Numbered from the stretch's first letter, positions 50,379-61,058 are shown. The stretch is DNA of 64,000 nt from Prorocentrum cordatum (GCA_963575745.1 CAUYUJ010012714.1:245758-309757); one strand, 5' to 3'. The notes: generated by a model from the sequence alone, not told the origin. A program made the numbers and translations.

Positions 50379-50536
50379 GGCGCGCCGAGGGGGGTAGGGA
50401 GAGGGGGAACGCTTCTTGGAAGGAGGCTGCTTCTCAGAAGGCGTCGGCCATACATCTATAGATGCGGCCCGCGCCTTCTAGGAAGCAACCTCCTTCTAGG
50501 AGCCTTCCCCCTTCCCCCTACCCACCTCTGCGCGAG
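50379..50536. repeat. Long imperfect foldback in the intron
   Basis: Left arm 50379-50449 (gtagggagagggggaacgc, ttggaaggaggctgcttctc, agaaggcg) pairs with right arm 50465-50536 (cgccttctaggaagcaacct, ccttctaggagccttccccc). The arms are about 70 bp at roughly 80 percent, with a 15-nt loop around catctatagatg. It resembles a non-autonomous foldback transposon. Confidence 0.8.
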
Positions 50537-50715
50537 GCAGTCTGAGCATCGTTTAACCGATCCCTATCCCCGCTGGTGTGGCCTTGGCCCCGCTGGTCAA
50601 CTTGCCCCACTCTGTGGGGGTGCTGTTCCCTTCGGGTCTCGTGGGGCCTGTTCCCCATCTGGGAGGGTGAGCTGGTGGGTCAGAGTTACCATGATCCAGT
50701 TGGGATGGGGAGAGG

Positions 50716-51382
50716 TTAGACGATGGTGAGGACCACGTACACCAGGACGGCCGCTACCTCCAGAGGGAGCAGGGCCACCCAACGGATGGGTGCCAGGTGC
50801 GCTACGGTGACGCAGAGATCTATCATGAGCAAGTTGTGGGTGTCCAGGGTTGCCATGACCTCGGCGGAGAAGCCGAACACCGCTCTGGTGTTGTCATGGC
50901 CAGCAATCCTGGCCATGTAGTGAGAAGTGGTCAACGCGACAAAAGACATCAGAAACGTGACCGATACCACAATGGTGATTTCCAGTGCCCCCGGCCCGAT
51001 GCGGCCACGAAGCGCGAGGGATTTCCCCACAAACAGCACAAATACATAGACGAATACAACTACGGAGTTCAGAATCAACTTGAGTTTCATCAGATCGCGA
51101 CCATCGTCCGTTGGGAGATCTGCAGCAAAATGGCTAGAGCTTGGACCCATACCGGATCTCAGAAGATTTGCGAGCATTATGAGGTAAATGAACAAGGTCA
51201 CAATTGCGTAGTTTGATGCGGAACGAGATAGGCGCGCCTTGCGAAAAACTGCGAAGCCGTGTTCCTGCTGAGGGTTGCTGAATCTCAAAGTAAAGGTCGC
51301 AACCCCATCGAGGTGGTTGTGATCCTCGGGAATGCCCCAGACATGGCAATTTATGCTGTCTATAAAGCTGCGGAGGTGGCGC
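50716..51382 (-). CDS. Exon of a multi-pass membrane protein
   Basis: After an acceptor-like ccacctccgcag the frame reads FIDSINCHVWGIPEDHNHLD, GVATFTLRFSNPQQEHGF, then five hydrophobic helices: YAIVTLFIYLIMLANLL, LNSVVVFVYVFVLFVG, LEITIVVSVTFLMSFVAL, NLLMIDLCVTVAHLAPI and ALLPLEVAAVLVYVVLTIV. The frame stops at 50716, but the exon probably ends a few bases earlier and continues in the 50211-50368 exon, giving six helices. The arrangement fits dinoflagellate membrane signalling proteins with an N-terminal six-helix bundle. An alternative upstream frame (STAGNEFLLGNAGSTHVLV) may be an earlier exon. Function not assignable. Confidence 0.65.
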
Positions 51383-51499
51383 CGCCACCTCAAAGGACAC
51401 GGGCACCAACACATGCGTTGAGCCAGCGTTGCCGAGCAGAAACTCGTTGCCGGCCGTGGACCTGAACGCCGCATTGACCCCATTGAGCCCAACGGCTAT

Positions 51500-52780
51500 G
51501 CGAAGGCGGGAAGGGGGGCTTTGCGAAAGCATCCAGAGCCCACTATAACAAGTCCGCCCCTTGGGGACGCAAGGCTGCGAAGTTTCTGTCAGCCTGCTGC
51601 CTGGTGCGATTCGTAATGTCTTTCGCCTTGTCTCACCAACGCAGTCACCACCATTCTGTCTATAAGGGTGGGCCTGCACGGACAACATAAAACGCCTGGA
51701 TGGGGATCCCCAAGCCTCCAAACCGCCGTAGGTTGCCCCAGGATTCCAACAGGGATACAACTAGGCAGCAGGGAGAGCCCACGAGGCCTCGAAGGCGACC
51801 CCAGAAGGGCCTCAGAGAAGGCCTCAAGCGGCCAAGGCGGCCGAATGTGGCTCCAATATGCCTCTAAGATGGCGTGAGAGGACCCCCAGACGTCCCAAAG
51901 AGAGAGCAGCACACAGTGAAACAGACATGTTGCGCTTCAATGTTTAATTGAGTGTCCCGTAAGTTGCTCCCATGACGTGCCAATATGCCATCAGAACCCC
52001 CGACGCCTCCGATGTTACTCAATACGGTCCCACTGTGCCCCCAAAGGCCTTCAGATGCCGCCAGGATCGCCCATGGCACATCCAGAAGAGCAGACCGCAC
52101 TTTCAAAGAGAAGAAAATTGGCGCGGCGCGCAGGTCCAAACAAGATTTGCGTTGTGGGATTGCTTGTACCCTACAAAGTGTTTGCACATAGGGGTTCTTA
52201 GCTGGGTTCCTGAAGTAAATGGACGGGGTCCGCAGAGGATTTGCCACGTTGCTTCCCAGGGGTTGCACAGGCCCGTTCGCTCCCAGATTGTGAGGATGTC
52301 TGTGGCGGGTTACTTCTTGTTTTTCCGAAACAATGCTTGTTCTTGGTAAGGTCTCTTACTTCTCTCAACGAATTCCGTCATGCGTCCAGTTTCTGATACT
52401 GAATCACGAACGCATTGGCCGGCTTCCGTTCCTTATGGGCTGCACCACGAGTTCTGCATGAATTGTCGGCATCGGCGGCGCAGCATCACTGCCGATCCAG
52501 CCCCACAAGTGATGCCAGACTACTGCAGACTCGCACGCTGCGTTGCACCAGGCGAAGGTACACCCCGGCAAAAAAAAACAGAGGTCGGCTTGTCGAGTGC
52601 ATGGCCTTGGCGGACCCATTCCAGTCCGTCGCCTCGCCAATGCTTCCAAAATCAAAGGCCCTCACTCGGACTGGGTGGTCTAGCTCGGGTCCGTCGCCGC
52701 CGCCCCGCATTGCAACCGCACTGCGTTGCATCGCACTGCGCTGCTTTGGCAAGTCGATTACAACACAGAGATAGCACCAC
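51500..52780. other. Repeat-derived sequence flanking the LINE, no gene supported
   Basis: 51690-51900 has aagcggccaaggcggcc-type words of the GGCC family. 52270-52310 (cccagattgtgaggatgtct) matches 59887-59910 on the other side of the LINE. 52490-52760 has ttgcaNcgcactgcg words, also seen near 59680-59710. The two sides appear to be one repeat field split by the LINE. Confidence 0.5.
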
Positions 52781-52796
52781 CTACGGTGGGGGCATT
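52781..52796. repeat. Target-site duplication, left copy
   Basis: CTACGGTGGGGGCATT, identical to 59521-59536. It adjoins the A-rich 3' tail of the LINE (minus strand ...aaaaatactaaaaaa). Confidence 0.85.
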
Positions 52797-52929
52797 TTTT
52801 AGTATTTTTATCCTATCACCCTGGGGCTTTTCATGCAACGACAAATTCAGAAGCCGACTTACGGCCCCGCAAACAGTGCTTGCGCGAGCCCGCAGCCCGC
52901 CAGGACCAGACCCCGAAGCACGGCAACCG

Positions 52930-55878
52930 TCACTCCGCGCTCTGCCCGACCACAGGCCTGGGGTCCACGATCCTGGCCACTCTGGCGGCCCTGCCACGCT
53001 CCTGAGCCTCAGCAGCGCTGGCAAAGCCAAAGGAGCCCAGGACTCCCTCAAGCCCTGGGCGGAACAGCCTCGCAGGGGCAGGCGGGGCGGGTGCCCGTTC
53101 CCGCACCTCGAGGGGCTCCACTGCGGGGGCTCGTGAGTCAACAGGGGCCCCAAGGTCCTCCTTGTCCTCAGTGCCCGCAGCCGTGCCGAGCGCCTCGGCC
53201 CACCTGGCACGAGTGGCCTCTGTGGGCCGAGCCAACTTGTCAATCGGCTGCTTGAGTTTTGGCAGAAGCGATTTCGCGAAATCATTACGCGCCTGCGCCC
53301 TGGAGCCCTTTTTGGCCCTGGGGTCGCCAGCGCGCTGGGCCCCGCCACAGGCCTTGGCAAGGCCTCGGTGGCAGTACTGAGGTTTCACGCAATACATCCA
53401 GCACGCCACGCAGACCAGAAACACAGGGTCATCACTGCCAGAAACGCGGGATTCCCTAAGCCGGTGGCCGTTGACCTCCCAAACCCCCGACTCGCCAGGG
53501 TCGGGGGGCACCAAGCGAGGCCCTGGGGGCCCAACCTGGCCAGCAGGGCCCGAGGGGGCACTCAGAGGGGGGTCGGCAGCCACAGCGGCAGGGGAGGCCC
53601 CAGCGGAAGGAGTGGGCGAGGGGTTCGATCCAGCCGACGCGGGCGGGTTCAGAGCGCCTGCGGCCGAGGTCGTTGCCCACTGCGCCTTGTCCGCGCGTCT
53701 GCGCTGGACAGCACGAAACAAGGCCGCCGACGCGCTCGACGCGTCTGCTGCTGGCTCACTGGGCCTGGCGGGCCCGTCGCCTGCCTCCTCCCTCATGTGG
53801 ACCTTCGCGTCGACCTTCTCCTGGGCCTGGGCTCCCTGGCTGGCCGCAGCTGCCGCCGCCAGCGCCGCGGCTGCCCCCGCGGCCTCCGAGCCGCCAGAGC
53901 CGCGGGCCGCCGACTCCTCGGCCTCCAGCAGCTGCTCCAGGTCGGGCGTCGAGACGAAGGGGTCCAGGTCCACGAGGTCCAAAGAGGTGAGCGGCCAGGC
54001 ATCCCTGAGCCCCGACTCGGTGATGTGCACCTCCAGGGCCGCCGCGCACCTGGCCACCTCCTTCGCCCGAGCTAGGCAGCCCTCCAACATCAGGGCGTCC
54101 TGCTCAGCGATGGCGTGGAAGGCTGCTCCTTCCTTTGCCCTGGTGTCGGCGCGCCTGTAGCCCAAGAGCTCGAAGAGGGTGAGCTCCCCGTCACTCACCG
54201 CGGCTTCGGAGCGGTGGGCTGGCACGTGGCGTATGTTGACGCCCTCCGCTGCATCACCGACCCTGGCCCACACGTGGGCGTGCAGGGAGCTGGGGCCGCA
54301 GGCCTTGGTCAGGTTGGAGGCCGCCTTCACCGTGCTCAGGCAGTCGCTGAGCAGCGTGTAGTTCCCGATGATGTCGGCGAGGCCGATGGCGGCGGCGTAA
54401 TCCTCCCCTGCCTTGGCCGTCTGCGACGGGAGGTCGCTGGGGGGCACGGCTCCCCATGCCTCGGCGAGGAGCCTTCCTTCGGGCCCGTGCACGATGACGG
54501 CCCACCCCGCGCTCCTGACGTGCGGGAAGTCCCCATTCAGGCACGAGCCGTCGGTGAACACGAAGGACCCGTCTGGCACCACCAAGATGCCGTCCCCCCA
54601 CCCGCGGGATCTCCACGCCCAGCTGTCGTCCCAAGCTGGCCTGGCAACGAGGAGGCTGATGTCGGCGAAGAGCCCCTGGCTGAAGAGCTCTTCGAAGGGG
54701 GGCCCCATGCGGTGGACCTGCTCCGCTGCCTTTCTCACCTGGCACGGGCAATAGTCCCGCCTCCAGGGCGCCCATGCTGGACACTCGTGGCGCCTATGGT
54801 GCATCGTCCCAGGGGCGGCGCCGCAGAGTCTGCACAGCGGGTCGATCTCTCGTCCACGCCTTGCCAGTCGGGCCTGGGGCCAGCTGGCCAAGGACGCCAG
54901 GCGTCTCAAACAGCCTTTGTGGTGAGCCGTCCAGGTTTCCGATTCCTTGGCGCCAAGGAGCTGGTTGATCGGCGTCCACCACGGCGGCAGTCGCCACTGC
55001 CAGAAGGTCTCGGGCCTGCTGGCGTACTCCTCGAGCGACGCCGCCTGACGCGTGTCCTCCTTGACCTTTGCGGCGAGGAAGGCGGGCGAGAACCTCGAGA
55101 CCTCAAACTCTCTGCCCGCCCTGTCGGTCAGGACCCGTCCGCCAGCGCTGAGGCCCCAGCCGACCCGCCCCAGCGTGAGCACCAGCGCCGAGACGGGGTC
55201 GCGCACCGCTGCCCACGGCCTCTGCAGCGAGGCCAGTCGCCTGCTGTCCCTGAGGCAAGCCTGCACAGCGGCAGGGGAGGCCTGTCCAGACCAGCACATG
55301 GAAACGAACGCCTGGACTGCCAGGCCCGTCGCAATCACCAGCGGATCCTGCCTCCAGCCCTGGGGGGCGCACTGCAAGCAGAAGGTCAGCGCCGCGCCCG
55401 TCGGCAGGTTGCAGGCGGCTTTCGCCGCCGATACCCTGAGCGCCCTCATGCGCCCAGGCGGGACTCCGTTGATGGCCGAGCCCCACAGGGCCTTTGCGGT
55501 GGGGCCTGCCCTCTGGATCTTGGCCTGCCTCATCCCTGCGCCGAAGATCCTGGTGAGGTTGCTGCCCTGCCTCAATGCCGCCAACTTCCTGGCCACCTGC
55601 GTCTCGACCCTGCGGTGGCCGCCTGCCGCCGCATCTCCTCCCAGGTCGCGGTGGCCAGAGACAAAGGCTTCGTCAGCTAGGACCCAGTCGGCGTGCTGCT
55701 GCAAAGCTCTCTTCAGACTCGCCGAGGAGGCCAGTGCCTTGGTCTTTTTCCAGTTGATGGGGAGACGCTTGTCGCCCAGCATGGTGGCAACTCCCTTGGC
55801 GAACCTGGCGATCTGCTCGACGACCAGCCTGCGCGTGCCGATTCCGTGGCCTGAGATGTCGTCGATCACATTGACCAC
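52930..55878 (-). CDS. LINE ORF2, C-terminal two-thirds: RT palm end, CCHC finger, RNase H
   Basis: 982 residues. The start, VNVIDDISGHGIG, is the catalytic YxDD-type motif of RT in the form V-I-D-D. The thumb region contains LPINWKKTKALASS. CRLCGAAPGTMHHRRHEC (about 345-365) is a CCHC finger usual after LINE RTs. The RNase H domain (about 435-585) has FTDGSCLNGD, AGEDYAAAIGLADI, LLSDCLSTVK and VPAHRSEAAV, supplying the D, E, D and H of the active site. Residues 650-820 are Ala/Pro-rich; the tail has a Cys/His patch (VCVACWMYCVKPQYCHRG) that may bind zinc. A single frameshift at about 55880 separates it from the upstream RT. Confidence 0.85.
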   Translation of the reverse strand: MVNVIDDISGHGIGTRRLVVEQIARFAKGVATMLGDKRLPINWKKTKALASSASLKRALQQHADWVLADEAFVSGHRDLGGDAAAGGHRRVETQVARKLAALRQGSNLTRIFGAGMRQAKIQRAGPTAKALWGSAINGVPPGRMRALRVSAAKAACNLPTGAALTFCLQCAPQGWRQDPLVIATGLAVQAFVSMCWSGQASPAAVQACLRDSRRLASLQRPWAAVRDPVSALVLTLGRVGWGLSAGGRVLTDRAGREFEVSRFSPAFLAAKVKEDTRQAASLEEYASRPETFWQWRLPPWWTPINQLLGAKESETWTAHHKGCLRRLASLASWPQARLARRGREIDPLCRLCGAAPGTMHHRRHECPAWAPWRRDYCPCQVRKAAEQVHRMGPPFEELFSQGLFADISLLVARPAWDDSWAWRSRGWGDGILVVPDGSFVFTDGSCLNGDFPHVRSAGWAVIVHGPEGRLLAEAWGAVPPSDLPSQTAKAGEDYAAAIGLADIIGNYTLLSDCLSTVKAASNLTKACGPSSLHAHVWARVGDAAEGVNIRHVPAHRSEAAVSDGELTLFELLGYRRADTRAKEGAAFHAIAEQDALMLEGCLARAKEVARCAAALEVHITESGLRDAWPLTSLDLVDLDPFVSTPDLEQLLEAEESAARGSGGSEAAGAAAALAAAAAASQGAQAQEKVDAKVHMREEAGDGPARPSEPAADASSASAALFRAVQRRRADKAQWATTSAAGALNPPASAGSNPSPTPSAGASPAAVAADPPLSAPSGPAGQVGPPGPRLVPPDPGESGVWEVNGHRLRESRVSGSDDPVFLVCVACWMYCVKPQYCHRGLAKACGGAQRAGDPRAKKGSRAQARNDFAKSLLPKLKQPIDKLARPTEATRARWAEALGTAAGTEDKEDLGAPVDSRAPAVEPLEVRERAPAPPAPARLFRPGLEGVLGSFGFASAAEAQERGRAARVARIVDPRPVVGQSAE

Positions 55879-55879
55879 C

Positions 55880-58260
55880 CCTTCCGATCGGCAGCATCTT
55901 CCTCGACTTCAGCAGGAGATCGTACAGCATGATCCTCGCCATCGTCGTCGCGCAGGAGCATCCCGCGATGACGGTGTCGTCGATGACCAGCTGCTCGCTG
56001 AGGGCTAGGTCGGCCCTGGCCCTGCGGGGGCCTGAGTATAGCACGCACAGCGCCTGGATCAGCCCCGTGTTGAAGTCGCAGCCCCTCGCCGCGTCTAGGA
56101 GCAGCCCATGGTTGATCTGCTCGTAGAACTTGCTGGGGTCGAAGTAAACCGACGCAGCCTCGAAATTCTTCTCGCGCGCCAGGCCGAGCAGAAGATTGTA
56201 AATGTCGGCCGCCCTGTCACAGCTGGTGTCAGGGTCAGCCCCCCCAGTACTCGGGGAGCTTGTGGTCCCGCTCCCAGCCCGCGCAGCATTTGCGCCTGAT
56301 GCGGCTCCAGATGCGCAGCCAGCTGCAGAGGAGCCCGATCGGGCGGCGGCCCCGTCGGGCTTCCCCAAGAAGACGATGATCGTGGTGAACAGCTCCGACG
56401 GCTTGGGGCGCCGTTCCCAGGCTGTCAAGATCGCTGCCAGCCTGGCCGCGCACTCCCTGCCAAGGCTGAGGATGAGGCTGGGGTGGAAGGCGTCCCATCC
56501 CAGCGCCGTCTTCCTGGGAAAGGACCCCGCTGCTGCCAGCGCATCCTCCTCCGTGATGGCGTCCAGACCCAAGGGCTCGTCCCAGCTCTCGGGGCGGACG
56601 CTGGCGGAGCCCTCTTTGTGCCAGAGCGCCCTCCACTCTTCAAGGATCCTATCCAGGGCCTGCTGACCAACCAGCGGGGCTGGAGGGGCGATGGAGCAGG
56701 TCTCGAGGTTGGCAAGCTTGCTGATCGCGTGAGCGCCCTTGCCGTCCCCGCTGAGGGCCTCGTTCATGAAGTCCTTCCAGCGCTGCCTGGCCAGCTTCGC
56801 GTCCTCCCTGCGCTTGACCTCCGAGGCGGCGCCAATGGCCTGGAGGAACATGCTGCCCAACTCCGACCTGTCCGCGCTCTCCGCCAGCAACGCCGACATC
56901 TTGGTGCCGCCGAACATCTCGCAGCCTTCTGCCTCGAACTTGGGGGCCAAGACAAGGGCGGCCGCCTGCAGTCTCTTGACGTGCTTGAGGTGCCTGGGCG
57001 AGGGGTGGGGCACCGCTGCCGCGGATGCCAACTGAGTGGCCAGGCGCCCCAATGTAATCCAGCATCGCGTCAGCGGGCTGGTCCTGCGCAACTCCTCCGA
57101 GCGCAGGAGGTGGATGAGCTGCTTGGGCACCCTCTTGGGCCCTTGCGCCCTGCCGCGGTACTTGTCACCGCCCTTGATGCCGAAGAGGTGTATCAGGCGC
57201 TCCTCGGCCTGGTCGAAGAACTCCTTGATCGCCTCGTTTGGGCTTCCGCACTCATCCAGGAGCGGCGCCATCCAGTCCGTAAGGGAGTCCTCTTCCTCTG
57301 GTTCTGGCTGGATCCCCTCCTGCTTCGCTCCTGGCAGCTCGAACGGCTTGGGGCCCTTCTGCACCCAGACACCTGCCTGGCTGTACAGCTTCTCGAAGGT
57401 GAGCCTGACTGGAGTGCGCGGGTACGCCGTCGCCTGTCTGAGCACCGTCACCTTCGGCCCCAGTCCTGCCAGGGCGTCCGAGATCACGAAGAAGTCGTAC
57501 GTGCTGTCACCGCAGGTCGGCTCGTCGGGCGCCACAGTCACCGCTCCCACCGCGCGTGGCCACCACGAGCTGCTGAGGAGGCTGGGCCCCAAGTTCCAGT
57601 CTCCCCCCACCACGAAGGGCTCGCGCAAACCTAGGAGGAAACCCTGCAGCTCGCTCAAGAGGTCCACGTTCGCTTCATTGAGCTTGACCGAACACTGCAG
57701 GTACAGGCTAACGCACACCACCACCAGGTCCCCGAAGGCGACGCGCCTCGCCACGATCCTGGAGGCGTGCTGGCCCCAGGTCTGGTCAATCCAGGCCACT
57801 CCGCGGTGCTCTCCGACCAGCACGGCGACCCCCGAAGAGGCGGCTTGGGCTGCCGTTCCTGTGCTGCGGCACTCGCCGAAGGCCGCGTTGATGCTGTTCC
57901 TCTTGCACCAGGCTCGGGCAGAGCCCTCAGCCCGCGCCGAAGTGAACCGCGTCTCCTGGATGAGGTACACGTCGTCCCTGGCCTTCGCGTCCAGTAGCAT
58001 CTCGAGGGCCGTCTGGGACTCCGCCCACGTGGAGCCGTTGATGCTGAGGATGCTGGCGCCCTGCTTCGCCGAAGGCCGCGCCAACTTGGCCAGCTGGAGC
58101 ACCACGGCTGCGTAGTGCGCCGCCGCGCCTGCCGTCTTCGCCCGTGGCTGGAGGCGGCTCGACGCCTCGCATACGAGATCTGCGGGGAGTCTCGCGCCCG
58201 AGTCTGTCGCCACTCCATCCTGAACGAGCAACCCACTATTACATATGGGCCCTCGGCTCG
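55880..58260 (-). CDS. LINE ORF2, N-terminal part: EEP endonuclease and RT fingers/palm
   Basis: Read from about 58260: ILSINGSTWAE, YLIQETRF, SSGVAVLVGEH, VVCVSLYLQCS, FVVGGDWNLGP and DSTYDFFVISDA mark the endonuclease that nicks target DNA. The RT follows: TALGWDAFHPSLI, FLGKPDG, then (in another frame, 56235-56370) RPIGLLCSWLRIW, then back to SVYFDPSKFYEQINHG and AGCSCATTMARIML. Two compensating frameshifts thus surround the RPIGLL block. The frame stays open to 55673, but coding passes to the next frame at about 55880. The start codon of ORF2 was not identified. Confidence 0.8.
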
Positions 58261-58319
58261 ACTGCGGGCTGCCAGTCCCTTGGCCTCTCTGCTCCACCAG
58301 GCACCCATTGGACCTGGGC

Positions 58320-59393
58320 TCAAAGACGCCGCGGCCGCTTGCCTGCCGCCCAGAGCGCGTCAAGGGCGTCGCGCAGCTTGCGCTTCGCCTCCTCTCGCTG
58401 CTCGGGGGCCGCTTCTCTGAGGGCTGCTGAGGCTGCGGCATACTCCTCGCGCTTCGCCTCCCAGCCTTCCCCTCCCAGCAGATCCATGTCGATGTCGTCT
58501 GATTCCGGCACTGGTGCGCGCTCGCCGCCTGCGTCTGCCGCCCCAGCAGCAGCCCCAGAAGGAGCAGCAGCATCCCTGGCAGCGGCCGCTGCCTTCTTGC
58601 TGTCGCTGGCTGCGGTCTGCAAGCGGGCGAGGACCGCGAGGGCGTCCTTGGCCTCCTGGCTGGCTGCGACGTCCTCGTCCAGCCCCGCTGCGACCACCTG
58701 GATCGGGTCAGGGAACTCGCTGGCCTGGAGCTTGACCAGCTTGGCCTCCCCCTCTGTGAGCTTCTGGTTCTCTTCTTCGATCGAGACCTTGAGCTCCTGG
58801 AGCTCCTTGTCGAGCGCGGCCTGCTGCTCCAGGATGGCGGCCTCGCGGGTCTCGAGCTTCTTGATCTTGTCACGCATGGCTTTGACCCGCCAGCGCTGGG
58901 TCTGAGCAGACGGCTGCTTGCTCTCGAGCGTCTTCGACTCAGCCGCCTTCTCGGCTGCCTCCACCGCGCTGGTGTCGAGCCCCTCCTTCGCCAAGAAGGT
59001 GACCACGTCCTTGTAGGAGATGCCAGGACTCTCAACCGCAGCCTTCCTGGGCGGGGGCTTGCGCTCCTTCCAGGGCTTCGACTGCGGCGGGGCCTCGCCC
59101 TTGAGCTCTGCCACCTGCTTCTGCAGCCTCTGCAGCTGCTCCAGAAGCTGACCCTGTCCTGGCGGACCCTGCGCCCAGGCCCCGCGCGGGCGAGACGTGC
59201 TGGGTGCTGGCCCTTCTGCTGCTGCTGCCGAGCGTTTGGCTGCCTGTACCACCTTGGTGGAAGCCGCCTTCCAGCACTGGCGGCAGCGGATCCTGGACGC
59301 CCAGTTCCCATCGCAGCCGCATGAGCAGGACCAGAGAGGTGTCTGCTTCGCGCCTGGGATGATGCCAGCAGGGTCCAATTGTGGCGGCGCCAT
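58320..59393 (-). CDS. LINE ORF1 protein with zinc finger and coiled coil
   Basis: Starts at ATG 59393 (MAPPQLDPAGIIPGAK). Near the N-terminus WSCSCGCDGNWASRIRCRQC has the W-x-C-x-C...N-W...C-x2-C pattern of RanBP2-type zinc ribbons, which bind single-stranded RNA. A long heptad-like region follows (MRDKIKKLETREAAILEQQA, LDKELQELKVSIEEENQKLT), then an Ala-rich linker and a basic end (KRPRRL). An RNA-binding, self-associating ORF1p is expected to coat LINE RNA. It ends 60-70 bases before recognisable ORF2. An in-frame non-ATG extension to 59474 is also open. Confidence 0.8.
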   Translation of the reverse strand: MAPPQLDPAGIIPGAKQTPLWSCSCGCDGNWASRIRCRQCWKAASTKVVQAAKRSAAAAEGPAPSTSRPRGAWAQGPPGQGQLLEQLQRLQKQVAELKGEAPPQSKPWKERKPPPRKAAVESPGISYKDVVTFLAKEGLDTSAVEAAEKAAESKTLESKQPSAQTQRWRVKAMRDKIKKLETREAAILEQQAALDKELQELKVSIEEENQKLTEGEAKLVKLQASEFPDPIQVVAAGLDEDVAASQEAKDALAVLARLQTAASDSKKAAAAARDAAAPSGAAAGAADAGGERAPVPESDDIDMDLLGGEGWEAKREEYAAASAALREAAPEQREEAKRKLRDALDALWAAGKRPRRL

Positions 59394-59505
59394 GGCCCGC
59401 GGGCTGCCGCGGGAGGAGCCGTCGTCGAGAGTTGGCTCGTGCCCACTACGCCGCTTCGAAGTAAGTGAGCACAAACGCGAGCTGTCGCCAGCTCAGGTAG
59501 ATCAG

Positions 59506-59526
59506 CTCGCGCCGAAACGGCTACGG
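59506..59526 (-). other. Degenerate dinoflagellate spliced leader at the LINE 5' end
   Basis: The minus strand CCGTAGCCGTTTCGGCGCGA plus G matches DinoSL at 17 of 21 positions. It sits exactly at the 5' junction. Its first six bases (CCGTAG) are also the last six of the target duplication, so junction microhomology is likely. Confidence 0.65.
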
Positions 59527-59536
59527 TGGGGGCATT
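59521..59536. repeat. Target-site duplication, right copy
   Basis: CTACGGTGGGGGCATT, identical to 52781-52796. Confidence 0.85.
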
Positions 59537-59539
59537 GGA

Positions 59540-60130
59540 TAAGGAACCCTTAGATAAGGAATCCAGGCTCTGGAGGCCGGCGTAACTCCAATTGAGGCTT
59601 GGCCATGGATTTCACCGCCGCCCTCATCAAATAAGGAATCCTTCAGAGTCTGCAGCCTCCACCGTACTGCAGACTGCACCACGTTGATTGCACCACCAAG
59701 ATTGCACCGCACATATGGTATATGGCAAGAGATCGATGTTTGGGGCCCACGCTGGCTGAGATTGAGGTGTCTCACCCGGTGTGTCTCGTCGGTCGCACGG
59801 AGCCCATGTTTTCAGGGAAGGCTGCGAGGATGTCTCGTGCGAGGCGCTGGTTTCAGATCCCAAAGGGAAGCCGTCAGCGACTAGTTTGCGCCCAGATCGT
59901 GGGGATGTCTCTGGCGGTTGGCCTCTGTGGTGTCTCAGACTCCGCTGCTTTCAGAGCAGAGTGTGAGGATGTCACGGGCGAGGCGCCGACTGTAGCACCC
60001 GAGGGGGGAGCCGCCATGGGGTTTGGCACTCGCCCGTTGGCGGCCAGATTGCGGGGATGCTTCGATGCGCTCGTGTTGCACCTTCGACTCCTGTCCATGC
60101 AGGGAGACGAAGGAGGACGGCCGCCAGGGC
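59540..60130. repeat. Degenerate repeat field to the right of the LINE
   Basis: cccagatcgtggggatgtct, gagtgtgaggatgtcacgg and ccagattgcggggatgcttc recur about 70-120 bp apart, and related words lie left of the LINE near 52280. ataaggaacccttagataag and gaatccttcag near 59540-59650 look like a further short duplication. No gene supported. Confidence 0.55.
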
Positions 60131-60890
60131 TCTGAGGAGGGAGAACGGAGGAGGACGCAGGAGGAGGGAGAAGGGAGGATGGAGGAAGTGTCGGAGGGGC
60201 TACGGCGAGTAGGATGGGGAAGAAGAGGGGAGGGGGCCGCTAAGGAGGGGGGCACCAGCGAGGGAAGAGGGAGGGAGAACAAGGAGGAGGGAGGAAAAGG
60301 GGGAGGACGAGGACGCACGAGGAGGGAAAAGGACGGTTGCAGGGAGGAGGAGGAGGAGGAGGAGGAGGAGGAGGAGGAGGAGGAAGAGGAGGAGGAAGGA
60401 GGAGGAGAAGAGGAGGAGGAGGAGGAGAAAGGAGGAGGAGGAGGAGAAGGGGGAGGAGGGGGAGGAGGAGGAGGAGGAGGAGGAGGAGGAGGAGGAGGAG
60501 GAGGAGGAGGAGAAGCAGGAGGCGAAGCAGGAGGATTGATGGGGAAGGAGGAGGACGCAGGAGCTCGGAGAAGGGAGGGAGGAAGAGAAGGGAGGGGCTC
60601 AGGCGAGTAGGAAGAGGGGAGGAGAGGGGAGGGGGCCGACAGAGGGGGGGGGGGGGGCACTTGCCGGGGATAAGGACGCAGGACGGCGGAAGAGAGAGGA
60701 CAGGGACGAGGGAGGCCAAGGACGCACGAGGAGGGAGGCGGACGACCTCCAGGGGGGATGAGGAGGCACGGAGGAGGAAGAAGGCGGACGCAGGAGGAGG
60801 GAGAAGGGAGGAAGAAGAAGGGAGAAGGGAGGAAGGAGGACAAGAAGGGACACAAGATAATGAGGAAGACGAGGAAGGAGAGAGGGGAGC
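60130..60890. repeat. GGA-rich purine tract
   Basis: About 750 bases dominated by gga/gag, most regular at 60335-60525. Poly-Gly, poly-Arg and poly-Pro frames are not genes. Confidence 0.9.
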
Positions 60891-60984
60891 GGCCCGGAGG
60901 TGCGAAGGGCCCCCTCCCCGCTCCAGGACCCTCCTGATGACTGAGCTGGTCAGATATTTGAGGAAACACCTCATCATTTCTTTC

Positions 60985-61027
60985 TCTTCTCTCCCTCGTT
61001 CTCTCTCTCTCTCTCTCTCTGTCTTTG

Positions 61028-61058
<31 letters not shown>

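Larger units (their letters stand above)
52797..59520 (-). mobile_element. Near full-length LINE, 6.7 kb, with target-site duplication
   Basis: From 5' (59520) to 3' (52797) on the minus strand: degenerate DinoSL, 5'UTR with an 8-bp hairpin (gcgagctg/cagctcgc), ORF1, ORF2 and an A-rich tail. A perfect 16-bp direct repeat brackets it. ORF2 has a few frameshifts (near 56235-56370 and at 55.88 kb), so the copy is full length but probably not autonomous unless these are assembly errors. Confidence 0.9.
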
